A DNA stretch of 64,000 nt, taken from Ignavibacteria bacterium. GTDB taxonomy: Bacteria; Bacteroidota; Ignavibacteria; Tepidaquicellales; Tepidaquicellaceae. The notes under the pieces were generated by a model. It saw only the letters and a list, made by a program, of their open reading frames with translations, was not told where the DNA came from and ran no database searches. A program made the position numbers and the translations under genes. Positions 52,248-59,821 of this stretch are shown here, piece after piece. Each line of letters starts with the position of its first letter. The first letter of the stretch is position 1. The stretch is taken from assembly GCA_026417495.1 (NCBI GenBank), contig JAOADD010000038.1:1-64000 (forward strand), read 5' to 3'.

Positions 52248-53374
52248 GTTTTTTTCAAGTTCTTTGTCATAATGCTGCTTTGAAAGCTCGCACGGGAAAA
52301 ATTATTACTTCCCATTCTGAAATTCCAACACCTGCATTTTTACCGATAGGTACTTTAGGTTCTATAAAAGCTGTTTCTAACTCTGATTTGGAAGCAATAG
52401 GATATAAAATATTTTTGGCAAATACCTATCATCTTTATTTAAGACCAGGTACTGAAATACTAGCTAATGCAGGTGGTTTACATAAATTTATTAATTGGAA
52501 TTATTCAATTTTGACTGATAGTGGTGGATTTCAATTATACAGTTTAGCATCCTTAAGGAAATTTAATGGTGATGGTATTAAATTTTCTTCTCATATAGAT
52601 GGTTCAACTCATTTTTTTACTCCTGAAGATATTATAGATATTCAGAGAGTGATTGGGTCAGATATTATTATGCCACTTGATGTATGTTCTGAATTCCCTG
52701 TTTCAAAATCGGATGCAGAAGCTGCATTGAATATAACACATGATTGGGAAAAGAGATGTTTAGAAAGGTTTAAGCTTAATAAAAGTGAATTTGAAGGTAA
52801 ACAATATCTTTTTTCCATAAATCAAGGTTCTGTTTTTAAAGATTTAAGAAAAAGGAGCATAGAATTTCTAAATGAACTGGATTTTGATGGAAATGCAATT
52901 GGTGGTCTCGCTGTTGGAGAAGAAAATGAAATTATGTATGAAATTGTGGATTTTTGCACTGATATTTTACCTTTTGAGAAGCCAAGATATCTTATGGGTG
53001 TTGGGACACCAGAAAATATTTTAAATGTTGTTGAAATGGGAATTGATATGTTTGATTGTGTTATTCCCACTAGAAATGCAAGACATGGTAGATTGTATTC
53101 TTTTTATGGAGAAATAAATATTAAAAGTTCTGTAAATAAATATAATTTTGATCATATAGATGTAGGTTTTGACTCTACTGTTCTTAAAATTCACAGCTTA
53201 TCATATTTGAGGCATTTGTTCGCAACTAATGAACCCCTTGCTATGAGATTAGCTACAATTCATAATCTTGAGTTTTACTTTGAATTTATGAATAGAATTA
53301 GATGTTCTATAGAACAAAATAAATTTGCAGAGTTTAAAAAAGAATTTTTAAATAATTATATGAATTCAAAATAA
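52244..53374 (+). CDS. tgt: tRNA-guanine transglycosylase without zinc cysteines
   Basis: Exchanges guanine-34 for preQ1 or queuine in tRNA anticodons. The 376 residues from the ATG at 52244 (ATGA overlap; the upstream GTG at 52229 is not needed) carry LADTYHLYLRPG-like ANTYHLYLRPG, ILTDSGGFQ with Asp92, QGSVFKDLR, GGLAVGE and the nucleophile Asp271 in FDCVIPTRNARHG. The CxCxxC zinc loop expected before YLRHL reads VGFDSTVLKIHS: the three cysteines are Phe309, Ser311 and Leu314, while the fourth ligand His340 is kept. yajC follows, the usual partner. queD is at 31957. Confidence 0.92.
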   Translation: MSFFQVLCHNAALKARTGKIITSHSEIPTPAFLPIGTLGSIKAVSNSDLEAIGYKIFLANTYHLYLRPGTEILANAGGLHKFINWNYSILTDSGGFQLYSLASLRKFNGDGIKFSSHIDGSTHFFTPEDIIDIQRVIGSDIIMPLDVCSEFPVSKSDAEAALNITHDWEKRCLERFKLNKSEFEGKQYLFSINQGSVFKDLRKRSIEFLNELDFDGNAIGGLAVGEENEIMYEIVDFCTDILPFEKPRYLMGVGTPENILNVVEMGIDMFDCVIPTRNARHGRLYSFYGEINIKSSVNKYNFDHIDVGFDSTVLKIHSLSYLRHLFATNEPLAMRLATIHNLEFYFEFMNRIRCSIEQNKFAEFKKEFLNNYMNSK

Positions 53375-53380
53375 AATATA

Positions 53381-53387
53381 GAAAGGA
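53381..53387 (+). promoter_or_regulatory. possible Shine-Dalgarno sequence of yajC
   Basis: GAAAGGA sits 8 nt before a TTG at 53396. The same string abuts an ATG at 53387, giving no spacing for it. This favours TTG as the start. Confidence 0.45.
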
Positions 53388-53395
53388 TGGTTAAA

Positions 53396-53743
53396 TTGAA
53401 TTTATTAAATTTCATTCTTTTACAATGCCAACAACAGCAAGGCGCCCAACAAGATGGTATGAGCTCCCTTATGAGTTTTCTGCCATTCATTCTTATAATT
53501 CTTGTATTTTACTTGTTTATAATTAGACCTCAGCAAAAAAGACAAAAAGAAAGACAAAAGTTATTGAGTGGTGTAAAGAAAGGTGATAAGATTATAACTG
53601 CTGGTGGAATTCATGGAACCGTTGAAGGTGTGGAAGATAAAACTGTTCTTGTAAAAATTGCTGATAATGTTAAAGTCAAACTCGAAAAAAATTCTATTGC
53701 TACTATTATTGGTGTAACAGATGAATTAGAAAAGAAGAATTAG
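53396..53743 (+). CDS. yajC: preprotein translocase accessory subunit YajC
   Basis: A small inner-membrane partner of SecDF. One membrane helix, LMSFLPFILIILVFYLFIIRPQQKRQKERQKLL, includes the diagnostic FLIIRPQQKR region, followed by the cytosolic domain VKKGDKIITAGGIHGTVEGVED. Read from TTG at 53396 the protein is 115 residues; from the ATG at 53387 it would be 118. TTG is preferred because of the Shine-Dalgarno spacing, but this is not certain. The N-terminal Gln-rich stretch (QCQQQQGAQQ) is a family feature. secD is not adjacent. Confidence 0.93.
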   Translation: MNLLNFILLQCQQQQGAQQDGMSSLMSFLPFILIILVFYLFIIRPQQKRQKERQKLLSGVKKGDKIITAGGIHGTVEGVEDKTVLVKIADNVKVKLEKNSIATIIGVTDELEKKN

Positions 53744-53788
53744 TAATATTTAAATAACATTTTATTTTAATTATCTTTTTAAGTTTAG

Positions 53789-55030
53789 ATGAAAGAGAAG
53801 AGTAAAGGTTTTTCTAAAATTGAAGATGCAATTGCCAGTTTCAAGAAAGGAAAAATTGTAATTGTAGTTGATGATGAGGATAGAGAAAATGAAGGTGATA
53901 TGATTTTTGCTGCTGAAAAATCTACTCCAGAGTTGGTCAATTTTCTTATTCGAAATGCTGGTGGTCTAATTTGTGTTCCTATGGAAGAAAATAGATTGAA
54001 AGAATTAGAGCTTGATATGATGACTAATAATAGCACTGCTCTGCAAGAAACTGCATTTACGATTAGCGTTGATTATAAGATTGGAACTACAACAGGTATT
54101 TCTGCCTATGATAGAAATTTAACCATTAAAGCATTAATTAATCCAGAAACGAAAGTAAGTGATTTGTGTAAACCAGGTCATATATTCCCACTGAAAGCAG
54201 TCAATGGTGGAGTTTTAAAACGTGCTGGACATACTGAAGCTGCTGTTGATCTTGCAAAATTAGCTGGTTTGTATCCTGCTGGTGTATTATGCGAAATTCT
54301 TAAAGAGAATGGTGAAATGGCAAGATTACCAGATTTAATGAAAATTGCACGAAAGTTTAAACTTGATATAATCACAATAAAAGATTTAATTCATTATAGA
54401 ATAAAAAAAGATAAACTTGTAAAAAGAATTGCTGAAGCAAATCTTCCAAGCAGATTTGGAGATTTTAATCTTATTGTTTATGAATCTTTTGTTGATAAAT
54501 TTGAGCATATTGCTTTGATAAAAGGGAAAATATCACCTTCTAAACCTGTTTTAGTAAGAGTTCATTCAGAATGTCTGACAGGAGATGTTTTTGGCTCTTT
54601 GAGATGTGATTGCCGTGACCAATTAATTGAATCGATGAAAATAATTTCAAAAGTAGGTAGTGGTGTTATTCTTTATATGAGGCAGGAGGGGAGAGGAATT
54701 GGATTAATTAATAAGATTAAAGCTTATAAATTACAAGAAAAAGGAAAAGATACTGTTGAGGCAAATTTAGAATTAGGCTTTAAACCAGACTTGAGGGATT
54801 ATGGAATAGGTGCACAAATTTTGAGAGATTTAGGAATTAAAAAAATTAAATTACTAACAAATAATCCAAGAAAAATTATTGGACTTAAAGGTTACGGTTT
54901 AGAAGTTGTTGAAAGAGTTCCGATTGAAATTCCTGCTAATCCTAAAAATGAAAATTATCTTAAAACTAAAAGAGATAAATTAGGACACCTCGTTTTACTG
55001 AAGAATTATAAAAGTGTTTCTAAAAATTAA
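53789..55030 (+). CDS. ribBA: bifunctional riboflavin synthesis protein RibBA
   Basis: Two enzymes in one chain: 3,4-dihydroxy-2-butanone-4-phosphate synthase (about 1-205) and GTP cyclohydrolase II (about 210-413). RibB motifs are [18 protein letters not shown] and [18 protein letters not shown]. RibA motifs are [20 protein letters not shown], a zinc site with three cysteines, then [10 protein letters not shown] and NNPRKI. The length is normal for the fusion. ATG at 53789 with an A/T leader and no FMN riboswitch in the 45-bp gap. It supplies both precursors of riboflavin, needed by the flavoenzymes PdxH, Dus and Lpd. Confidence 0.96.
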   Translation: MKEKSKGFSKIEDAIASFKKGKIVIVVDDEDRENEGDMIFAAEKSTPELVNFLIRNAGGLICVPMEENRLKELELDMMTNNSTALQETAFTISVDYKIGTTTGISAYDRNLTIKALINPETKVSDLCKPGHIFPLKAVNGGVLKRAGHTEAAVDLAKLAGLYPAGVLCEILKENGEMARLPDLMKIARKFKLDIITIKDLIHYRIKKDKLVKRIAEANLPSRFGDFNLIVYESFVDKFEHIALIKGKISPSKPVLVRVHSECLTGDVFGSLRCDCRDQLIESMKIISKVGSGVILYMRQEGRGIGLINKIKAYKLQEKGKDTVEANLELGFKPDLRDYGIGAQILRDLGIKKIKLLTNNPRKIIGLKGYGLEVVERVPIEIPANPKNENYLKTKRDKLGHLVLLKNYKSVSKN

Positions 55031-55041
55031 TTAACTCTATT

Positions 55042-55521
55042 ATGGAACAAAATGGAAATGTATATATTACGCGTGAGCGTCTTGTAGAATTAGAAAATGA
55101 ACTACGAGAGCTAAAAACATTTAAAAGGAAACAGGTTGCAGATAAAATTGCAGAAGCAAGGGCTCATGGTGATATTTCAGAGAACGCAGAATATGATGCT
55201 GCAAGAGAAGAACAAGCGCATCTTGAAATTAAAATTGCAAAGCTTGAAAATATTCTTTCAAGAGTTATTGTTATTGACGAAAAATCTATGCCTGATGATG
55301 AAGTACATATACTTTGTACTGTTTCTATAAGAGATTTGCAGACAGGAAGGGAAACAGACTATACTCTGGTATCTCCAGAAGAATCAGATTTTGAGCAAAA
55401 TAAAATTTCCATTGTTTCTCCGATTGGAAAAGCATTGTTAGGGAAAAAAATTAATGATATTATTGAAGTAAATAATCAGAATGGAATTAGACAATATAAA
55501 ATTTTAAAAATTACAAAATAA
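55042..55521 (+). CDS. greA: transcription elongation factor GreA
   Basis: Rescues backtracked RNA polymerase by stimulating RNA cleavage. The 159 residues form an N-terminal coiled coil with its tip (VADKIAEARAHGDISENAEYDAAREEQAHLEIKIAKLENIL) including the acidic D and E at the tip, then the C-terminal FKBP-like domain with ISIVSPIGKALLGKKINDIIEV. ATG at 55042. It lies between ribBA and an MlaD gene. Confidence 0.96.
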   Translation: MEQNGNVYITRERLVELENELRELKTFKRKQVADKIAEARAHGDISENAEYDAAREEQAHLEIKIAKLENILSRVIVIDEKSMPDDEVHILCTVSIRDLQTGRETDYTLVSPEESDFEQNKISIVSPIGKALLGKKINDIIEVNNQNGIRQYKILKITK

Positions 55522-55528
55522 AAGTAAA

Positions 55529-56461
55529 ATGGCTTCTAGAAGTATAAATGCGTTTAAAGTAGGTGTTTTTGTGGTAGTAGCATTAATCATTGTTATTGCT
55601 ACTATGTTCTGGGCTAAGGGGTTTTATGTTTATAGAGATATGCGGGATTTAAAAGTTTATTTTAAAATGGTTACAGGTCTTAAAAAAGGAGACCCTGTTA
55701 TGGTTAATGGTGTAATTAAGGGGAAAGTGAAAGATTTTAATCTCGAGGGGGATTCTGTTCTTGTGGAGTTTTTGTTGGAAAGAGATGTCAAGATTAAAAA
55801 AGATTACAAAATAGAAATTGTTAGCACAGAATTATTAGGTGGAAAAACCATTAATATCTCTCAAGGTAATTCTCCAGAAGAAATCGATTACAATGTTCCA
55901 TTGAGTGGTTCAAAAATGAATGATATACTTGCTTTAATAAATAATGTAAACGAATTAACTGAGCAAGTTAAAGGTTTGATTGGGAATTTCAATAAAGCTG
56001 CAGAAGATTTGCAAAACATTCTTGCGAGTGTTGATGAAGTAATAGGCGATCCAAAAGTTAAGAATGAACTAAAGAGCACAATCTCTAATATTCAAATAAC
56101 ATCGAGTAATTTGAATAGTTTGGTTTCTGAAAATAAGATTTCTCTGAAAAATATTACTGACAAAACAAGTGGTACAATTGATAAAGTAAATACAACAATT
56201 GACAATGTTAACACAATGCTTGATGAGAATAAACCAAATATTGAAACCACTATAAGTGAAATTAAAGTATTAACTCAAAAAATTGATGGGTTAGTTGAAA
56301 ATCTTAATGGGATTGTATCTAATTTACAAGATAAAAATAAAGGGGTTGGTAAATTTATATACGATGATAAATTTTTTGATAATTTAAATAAAGTTCTTAT
56401 TGAAATTGAAAATCTAAGCAAGAAAATACGAGAAGAGGGCGTAAAAATAAATTTATTTTAA
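55529..56461 (+). CDS. MlaD/MCE-family protein
   Basis: 310 residues. A single membrane anchor (about 11-32, VFVVVALIIVIATMFWAKGF) precedes the MCE domain: KVYFKMVTGLKKGDPVMVNGVIKGKVKDF ... LLGGKTINISQG. A long predicted coiled coil follows. MCE proteins bind phospholipids in the periplasm and act with an ABC transporter of the MlaEF type to keep outer-membrane asymmetry. No permease or ATPase partner is in the window. Its 3' end overlaps the convergent PorV/PorQ gene by 9 nt. Confidence 0.87.
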   Translation: MASRSINAFKVGVFVVVALIIVIATMFWAKGFYVYRDMRDLKVYFKMVTGLKKGDPVMVNGVIKGKVKDFNLEGDSVLVEFLLERDVKIKKDYKIEIVSTELLGGKTINISQGNSPEEIDYNVPLSGSKMNDILALINNVNELTEQVKGLIGNFNKAAEDLQNILASVDEVIGDPKVKNELKSTISNIQITSSNLNSLVSENKISLKNITDKTSGTIDKVNTTIDNVNTMLDENKPNIETTISEIKVLTQKIDGLVENLNGIVSNLQDKNKGVGKFIYDDKFFDNLNKVLIEIENLSKKIREEGVKINLF

Positions 56462-57400
56462 GAAGATATATTTTAAGTTTATCCTGTGGCTTGATCCAAT
56501 TTTACCTAATGAATTAAAACTGTAATCTAAGAAATATTTATCTTCATATCTTAATCCAATACCAGCACTGAATCCACCTAAACCTAATGATGTACCTGTC
56601 TTTAAATCCTGTCTTTTCTGATTGTCATATCCTCCTCTTAAAACTACATATTCACTCAGAGTAAATTCACCTCCAACTGTAAAGAATTTAAATCTGTCGA
56701 TAAATTTGTCAGTTTTCTCGATTAAATTACTGAATGTAAAGCTTACTGTTAATGGTAAATATTCTAATTTTTTTGTTGCACCAATCTTTAAATCAAGTGG
56801 TAAATTCTCCTTTGTATCAATGTAAGAGCTTAATTGCTTACCAATATTCAAAATGCTTACACCAATGTTCAAGTCATAGCTAGTTATTTTGTATATTGCT
56901 CCTAAATCAAGTGCAATCGCTGTAGATTTATATTCATCAATGTTTGAATATATAAATTTTATGTTAGCTCCATAAAATAAATTATCATTGTATGAATTTG
57001 CATAACCTAAAGTAAGCGCTATATCATTTGCACTAAAAGTACCCAATCTATTGAAGTTTTCATCATATTTGTCAAATTCACCGTAATTAATATATCTTAT
57101 ACTTGCACCAAAGTGCCCAAGATTGTTATATGATTGTGCATAAGCAGCATTTCCTGAATTAATGTCTAGTAAGTATTTAAAGAAGCCTACAGATGCTTGA
57201 GGTTTATTTATTGTAGCTAAACAAGCGGGATTATAAAAAATCATATTTACATCGTTTTCTGTTGCAATTAAACTACCCGCCAGTGCTGCACTCCTTGCAT
57301 CTACTTCAAGTTTTAAAAAATTATATGTGCTGTTAACTTGTGAAAAAAGTTTGATAGAAAAAACACATATAATTAATAATGCTAAAATATTCTTTCTCAT
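56453..57400 (-). CDS. PorV/PorQ-family outer-membrane beta-barrel protein
   Basis: 315 residues with a signal peptide (about 1-20, ending KLFSQ). The segment NFLKLEVDARSAALAGSLIATENDVNMIFYNPACLATI is the hallmark of PorV/PorQ proteins of the type IX system. The remainder alternates polar and hydrophobic strands, as in FadL-like barrels, and ends with the aromatic INLKYIFLK. PorV shuttles cargo to the attachment complex, and PorQ forms a related outer-membrane factor; which one this is cannot be said. It fits the T9SS cargo genes at 2-148, 20549 and 59822. Confidence 0.85.
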   Translation of the reverse strand: MRKNILALLIICVFSIKLFSQVNSTYNFLKLEVDARSAALAGSLIATENDVNMIFYNPACLATINKPQASVGFFKYLLDINSGNAAYAQSYNNLGHFGASIRYINYGEFDKYDENFNRLGTFSANDIALTLGYANSYNDNLFYGANIKFIYSNIDEYKSTAIALDLGAIYKITSYDLNIGVSILNIGKQLSSYIDTKENLPLDLKIGATKKLEYLPLTVSFTFSNLIEKTDKFIDRFKFFTVGGEFTLSEYVVLRGGYDNQKRQDLKTGTSLGLGGFSAGIGLRYEDKYFLDYSFNSLGKIGSSHRINLKYIFLK

Positions 57401-57445
57401 TCTACAATTATAGTTGATGTTTATAATATAAACAAGTAATTAATT

Positions 57446-57715
57446 TCAATAAATTCTGAATGATTTAAATTTACCTTCGTATTCTAACTCTTCCACATTT
57501 ATTGAATTTACCTTTGATAGAGGTGGACCTATTTTTACACTTTCTATGAACTCATTTACCATTCCATCCTCACCTTCTGCTTCAATTAGAACACTACCAT
57601 CATACATATTTTTTGCATAACCACTTATCGAAAGCTCAATCGCTTTATGAGCACAGAAATATCTGAATCCAACCCCCTGAACAAGTCCTTTAACTGTTAT
57701 TTTTACGTGTTTCAT
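57446..57715 (-). CDS. acyP: acylphosphatase
   Basis: An 89-residue enzyme that hydrolyses acyl-phosphates. VKGLVQGVGFRYFC supplies the conserved Arg and phosphate loop, and ISGYAKNMYDGSVLIEAEGE supplies the catalytic Asn. The start overlaps the end of the EamA gene by 4 nt. Co-transcription with 57712 and 58638 is likely. Confidence 0.94.
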   Translation of the reverse strand: MKHVKITVKGLVQGVGFRYFCAHKAIELSISGYAKNMYDGSVLIEAEGEDGMVNEFIESVKIGPPLSKVNSINVEELEYEGKFKSFRIY

Positions 57716-58632
57716 TTTTTAATATATTTAATTAATTCTCCTAAAAATTCAGATATTAAAATTCCCGTTATAATTAAAGCCCCACCAATAATTTGATTCT
57801 TTTGTATGATTTCTCCTAAAATAATGTAAGCAAATATTATGGCATAAAAAACTTCAGAATTATATATTAAACCTGCTTTTACAGGTGTTGTATATTTTTG
57901 ATATTTAGTTGCTAGTGTAAATGATAGTATAGTTGGGAATATTACATTAAATACTAGAAGAGAAATAGAAACTAAATTAAATTTAAAATATATTTCTCCA
58001 TTGAAAATAATACTGAATAAAAATAAAGATATAGGGCTAAGTAGTGTCATCGCAATGAATTGGCCAATCAACAATGGGATGAAATTAATTTTTTCTAAGT
58101 AATAATTAATTAAAACAATTTGTATAGCAAATGAAATTGCACAAATAAAAGTGATAAAATCTCCTATGTTAAGCTCTGAATAATGAACTCCAGTTAGAAA
58201 ATACAAACCAACAAATGCAACAACTATTCCTATTACATTTTCATACTTTGGCTTTTGTTTTATTATTAAAACTTGTATAAATGGCAAAAGTAATATATTT
58301 GTTCCTGTGATAAATGCTGAATTTGATGCTGTTGTGTATTTTAGACCTATTGTTTGTGAAAGAGAACCAATATATAAAAATACACCAAGTATCAATCCGT
58401 ATTTTAAATATTTATAGGATAGTAAGTGTAAATGCTTATAAAATATTAAAAGACACAACAGTAAAGATAAACCGAATCTTATGAAAACAAATGTAATTGG
58501 GTCAAAATAATCTAATGAAATCTTAATTGCTGGAAAACTAATTCCCCAACTTATTGTTGCAAAGAGTAAAATTAACTCTGCTTTAAAACTTGAAACATTA
58601 ATAGTTTTGTTTTTTGCATTATTCTCATTCAC
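57712..58632 (-). CDS. EamA/DMT-family transporter
   Basis: 306 residues with ten predicted membrane helices in two EamA repeats. SFPAIKISLDYFDPITFVFIRFGLSLLL in the first and the TYxxVKAGLIYNSEVFYAIIFAYIILGEII region in the second are typical. Substrate unknown; drug or metabolite export is the common function. It lies between acyP and the UbiA-like gene. Confidence 0.87.
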   Translation of the reverse strand: MNENNAKNKTINVSSFKAELILLFATISWGISFPAIKISLDYFDPITFVFIRFGLSLLLCLLIFYKHLHLLSYKYLKYGLILGVFLYIGSLSQTIGLKYTTASNSAFITGTNILLLPFIQVLIIKQKPKYENVIGIVVAFVGLYFLTGVHYSELNIGDFITFICAISFAIQIVLINYYLEKINFIPLLIGQFIAMTLLSPISLFLFSIIFNGEIYFKFNLVSISLLVFNVIFPTILSFTLATKYQKYTTPVKAGLIYNSEVFYAIIFAYIILGEIIQKNQIIGGALIITGILISEFLGELIKYIKK

Positions 58633-58637
58633 TTATT

Positions 58638-59546
58638 TTACCAAATAAATCCTTTTGATTTATATATTATCAAAACTGAAATTACGAACCAAAGTAATGC
58701 ATTAATAATTAAAGGTAAATCCTTTGTTAAAATATTAGCTGGGTTTTCTCCTAATTTCTTAATATGAATCAAGTATAAATAGCGAAATATACCATAGATG
58801 ACAAATGGTGTTGTATATATTAAATTTTCTGTATGAAATGTTGTAACTGCTTTTTCTGATACTGTGTAAAGTGCATAACATATAATTGTTCCTGTTGCTG
58901 CGATTGTGTTCATCTGGTCGAGAAATACTGTATCATAATGATAAAGAACTCGTCTTTGTTTAATTACATTTTCTTCATCTCCCTGAACAAGTTCTGCTCT
59001 TCTTTTAGATATTGCAAGAAATAGTGAAATAAAGATTGTCGTGAGAATCATCCAGCTTGATAGTGGTACCCATATAGCAACTGCACCTGCAATAACTCTA
59101 AGCATAAAACCAGCTGAAATAAAAAACAAATCAAGTATAACTATATGTTTAATCCAAATGGAGTATAAGATGTTTAAAAAGAAATAAATCAACAAAATAA
59201 ACCAGAAATATACATTCTGTTTGGAACTTAAAATAATAGTAATTACAAGTAATATAGAAGCAAGCAGAAGTGCATTTTTTATTGAAACCTCCCCTGATGC
59301 TATAGGTCTAAACTTTTTTTCTTTGTGAACTTTATCTGCTTCTCTATCAAGTATATCGTTAATTATATATACGATACTTGAAGTTCCACAAAATGCAAAA
59401 AAAGCAATCAAGCTTTTAATCATTATTTCAAAGTGTAATAATTCCCCTGCAAATAATAGAGGTGCAAATATAAACAAATTTTTAATCCATTGTTTAGGTC
59501 TAAGTAATTCTAACAGCTTTAAAATCTTCATCTTTCTTTTCTCCAA
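58638..59546 (-). CDS. UbiA-family prenyltransferase, decaprenyl-phosphate phosphoribosyltransferase-like
   Basis: 302 residues with about eight helices. LLRPKQWIKNLFIFAPLLFAG and the catalytic motif NDILDREADKVHKEKKFRPIASG (Asn63, Asp64, Asp67, Asp71) closely match the DPPR-synthase branch of the UbiA superfamily, which transfers phosphoribose to polyprenyl phosphate. The Lys-Lys-Phe-Arg-Pro segment after the second Asp cluster favours it over quinone-ring prenyltransferases. In this group the downstream use of the lipid-linked ribose is not established. The ATG at 59546 is used; an ATG five codons later is possible. EamA follows after 5 nt. Confidence 0.85.
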   Translation of the reverse strand: MEKRKMKILKLLELLRPKQWIKNLFIFAPLLFAGELLHFEIMIKSLIAFFAFCGTSSIVYIINDILDREADKVHKEKKFRPIASGEVSIKNALLLASILLVITIILSSKQNVYFWFILLIYFFLNILYSIWIKHIVILDLFFISAGFMLRVIAGAVAIWVPLSSWMILTTIFISLFLAISKRRAELVQGDEENVIKQRRVLYHYDTVFLDQMNTIAATGTIICYALYTVSEKAVTTFHTENLIYTTPFVIYGIFRYLYLIHIKKLGENPANILTKDLPLIINALLWFVISVLIIYKSKGFIW

Positions 59547-59821
59547 TATAATAATCGTAAATGTTTAATAACATTGAAAAAAGAATTTCAATATTAACAA
59601 TACCTTACTTTTTGTTCTATCAAAAAATATAGTAAATATATTATAAATGTAGTTAGGATACTATTTTTTTATGTTTTATTGAATTTGTTATGTTTTGCTA
59701 ATTAATTAATTATCAATAGTTTAAAATTCTATGTTATTAGGTATGAAATTTGCAACCAATATTATGAAAATTTTGTTTTTAATATGTGAGTTTTATTTAT
59801 TTATTAATTAAACTATTGGAA

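Noticed and set aside
59786-59821. GTG start of the large T9SS protein
   Set aside because: The ATG at 59822 precedes a typical signal peptide; the extra 12 residues add a second hydrophobic stretch with no purpose.
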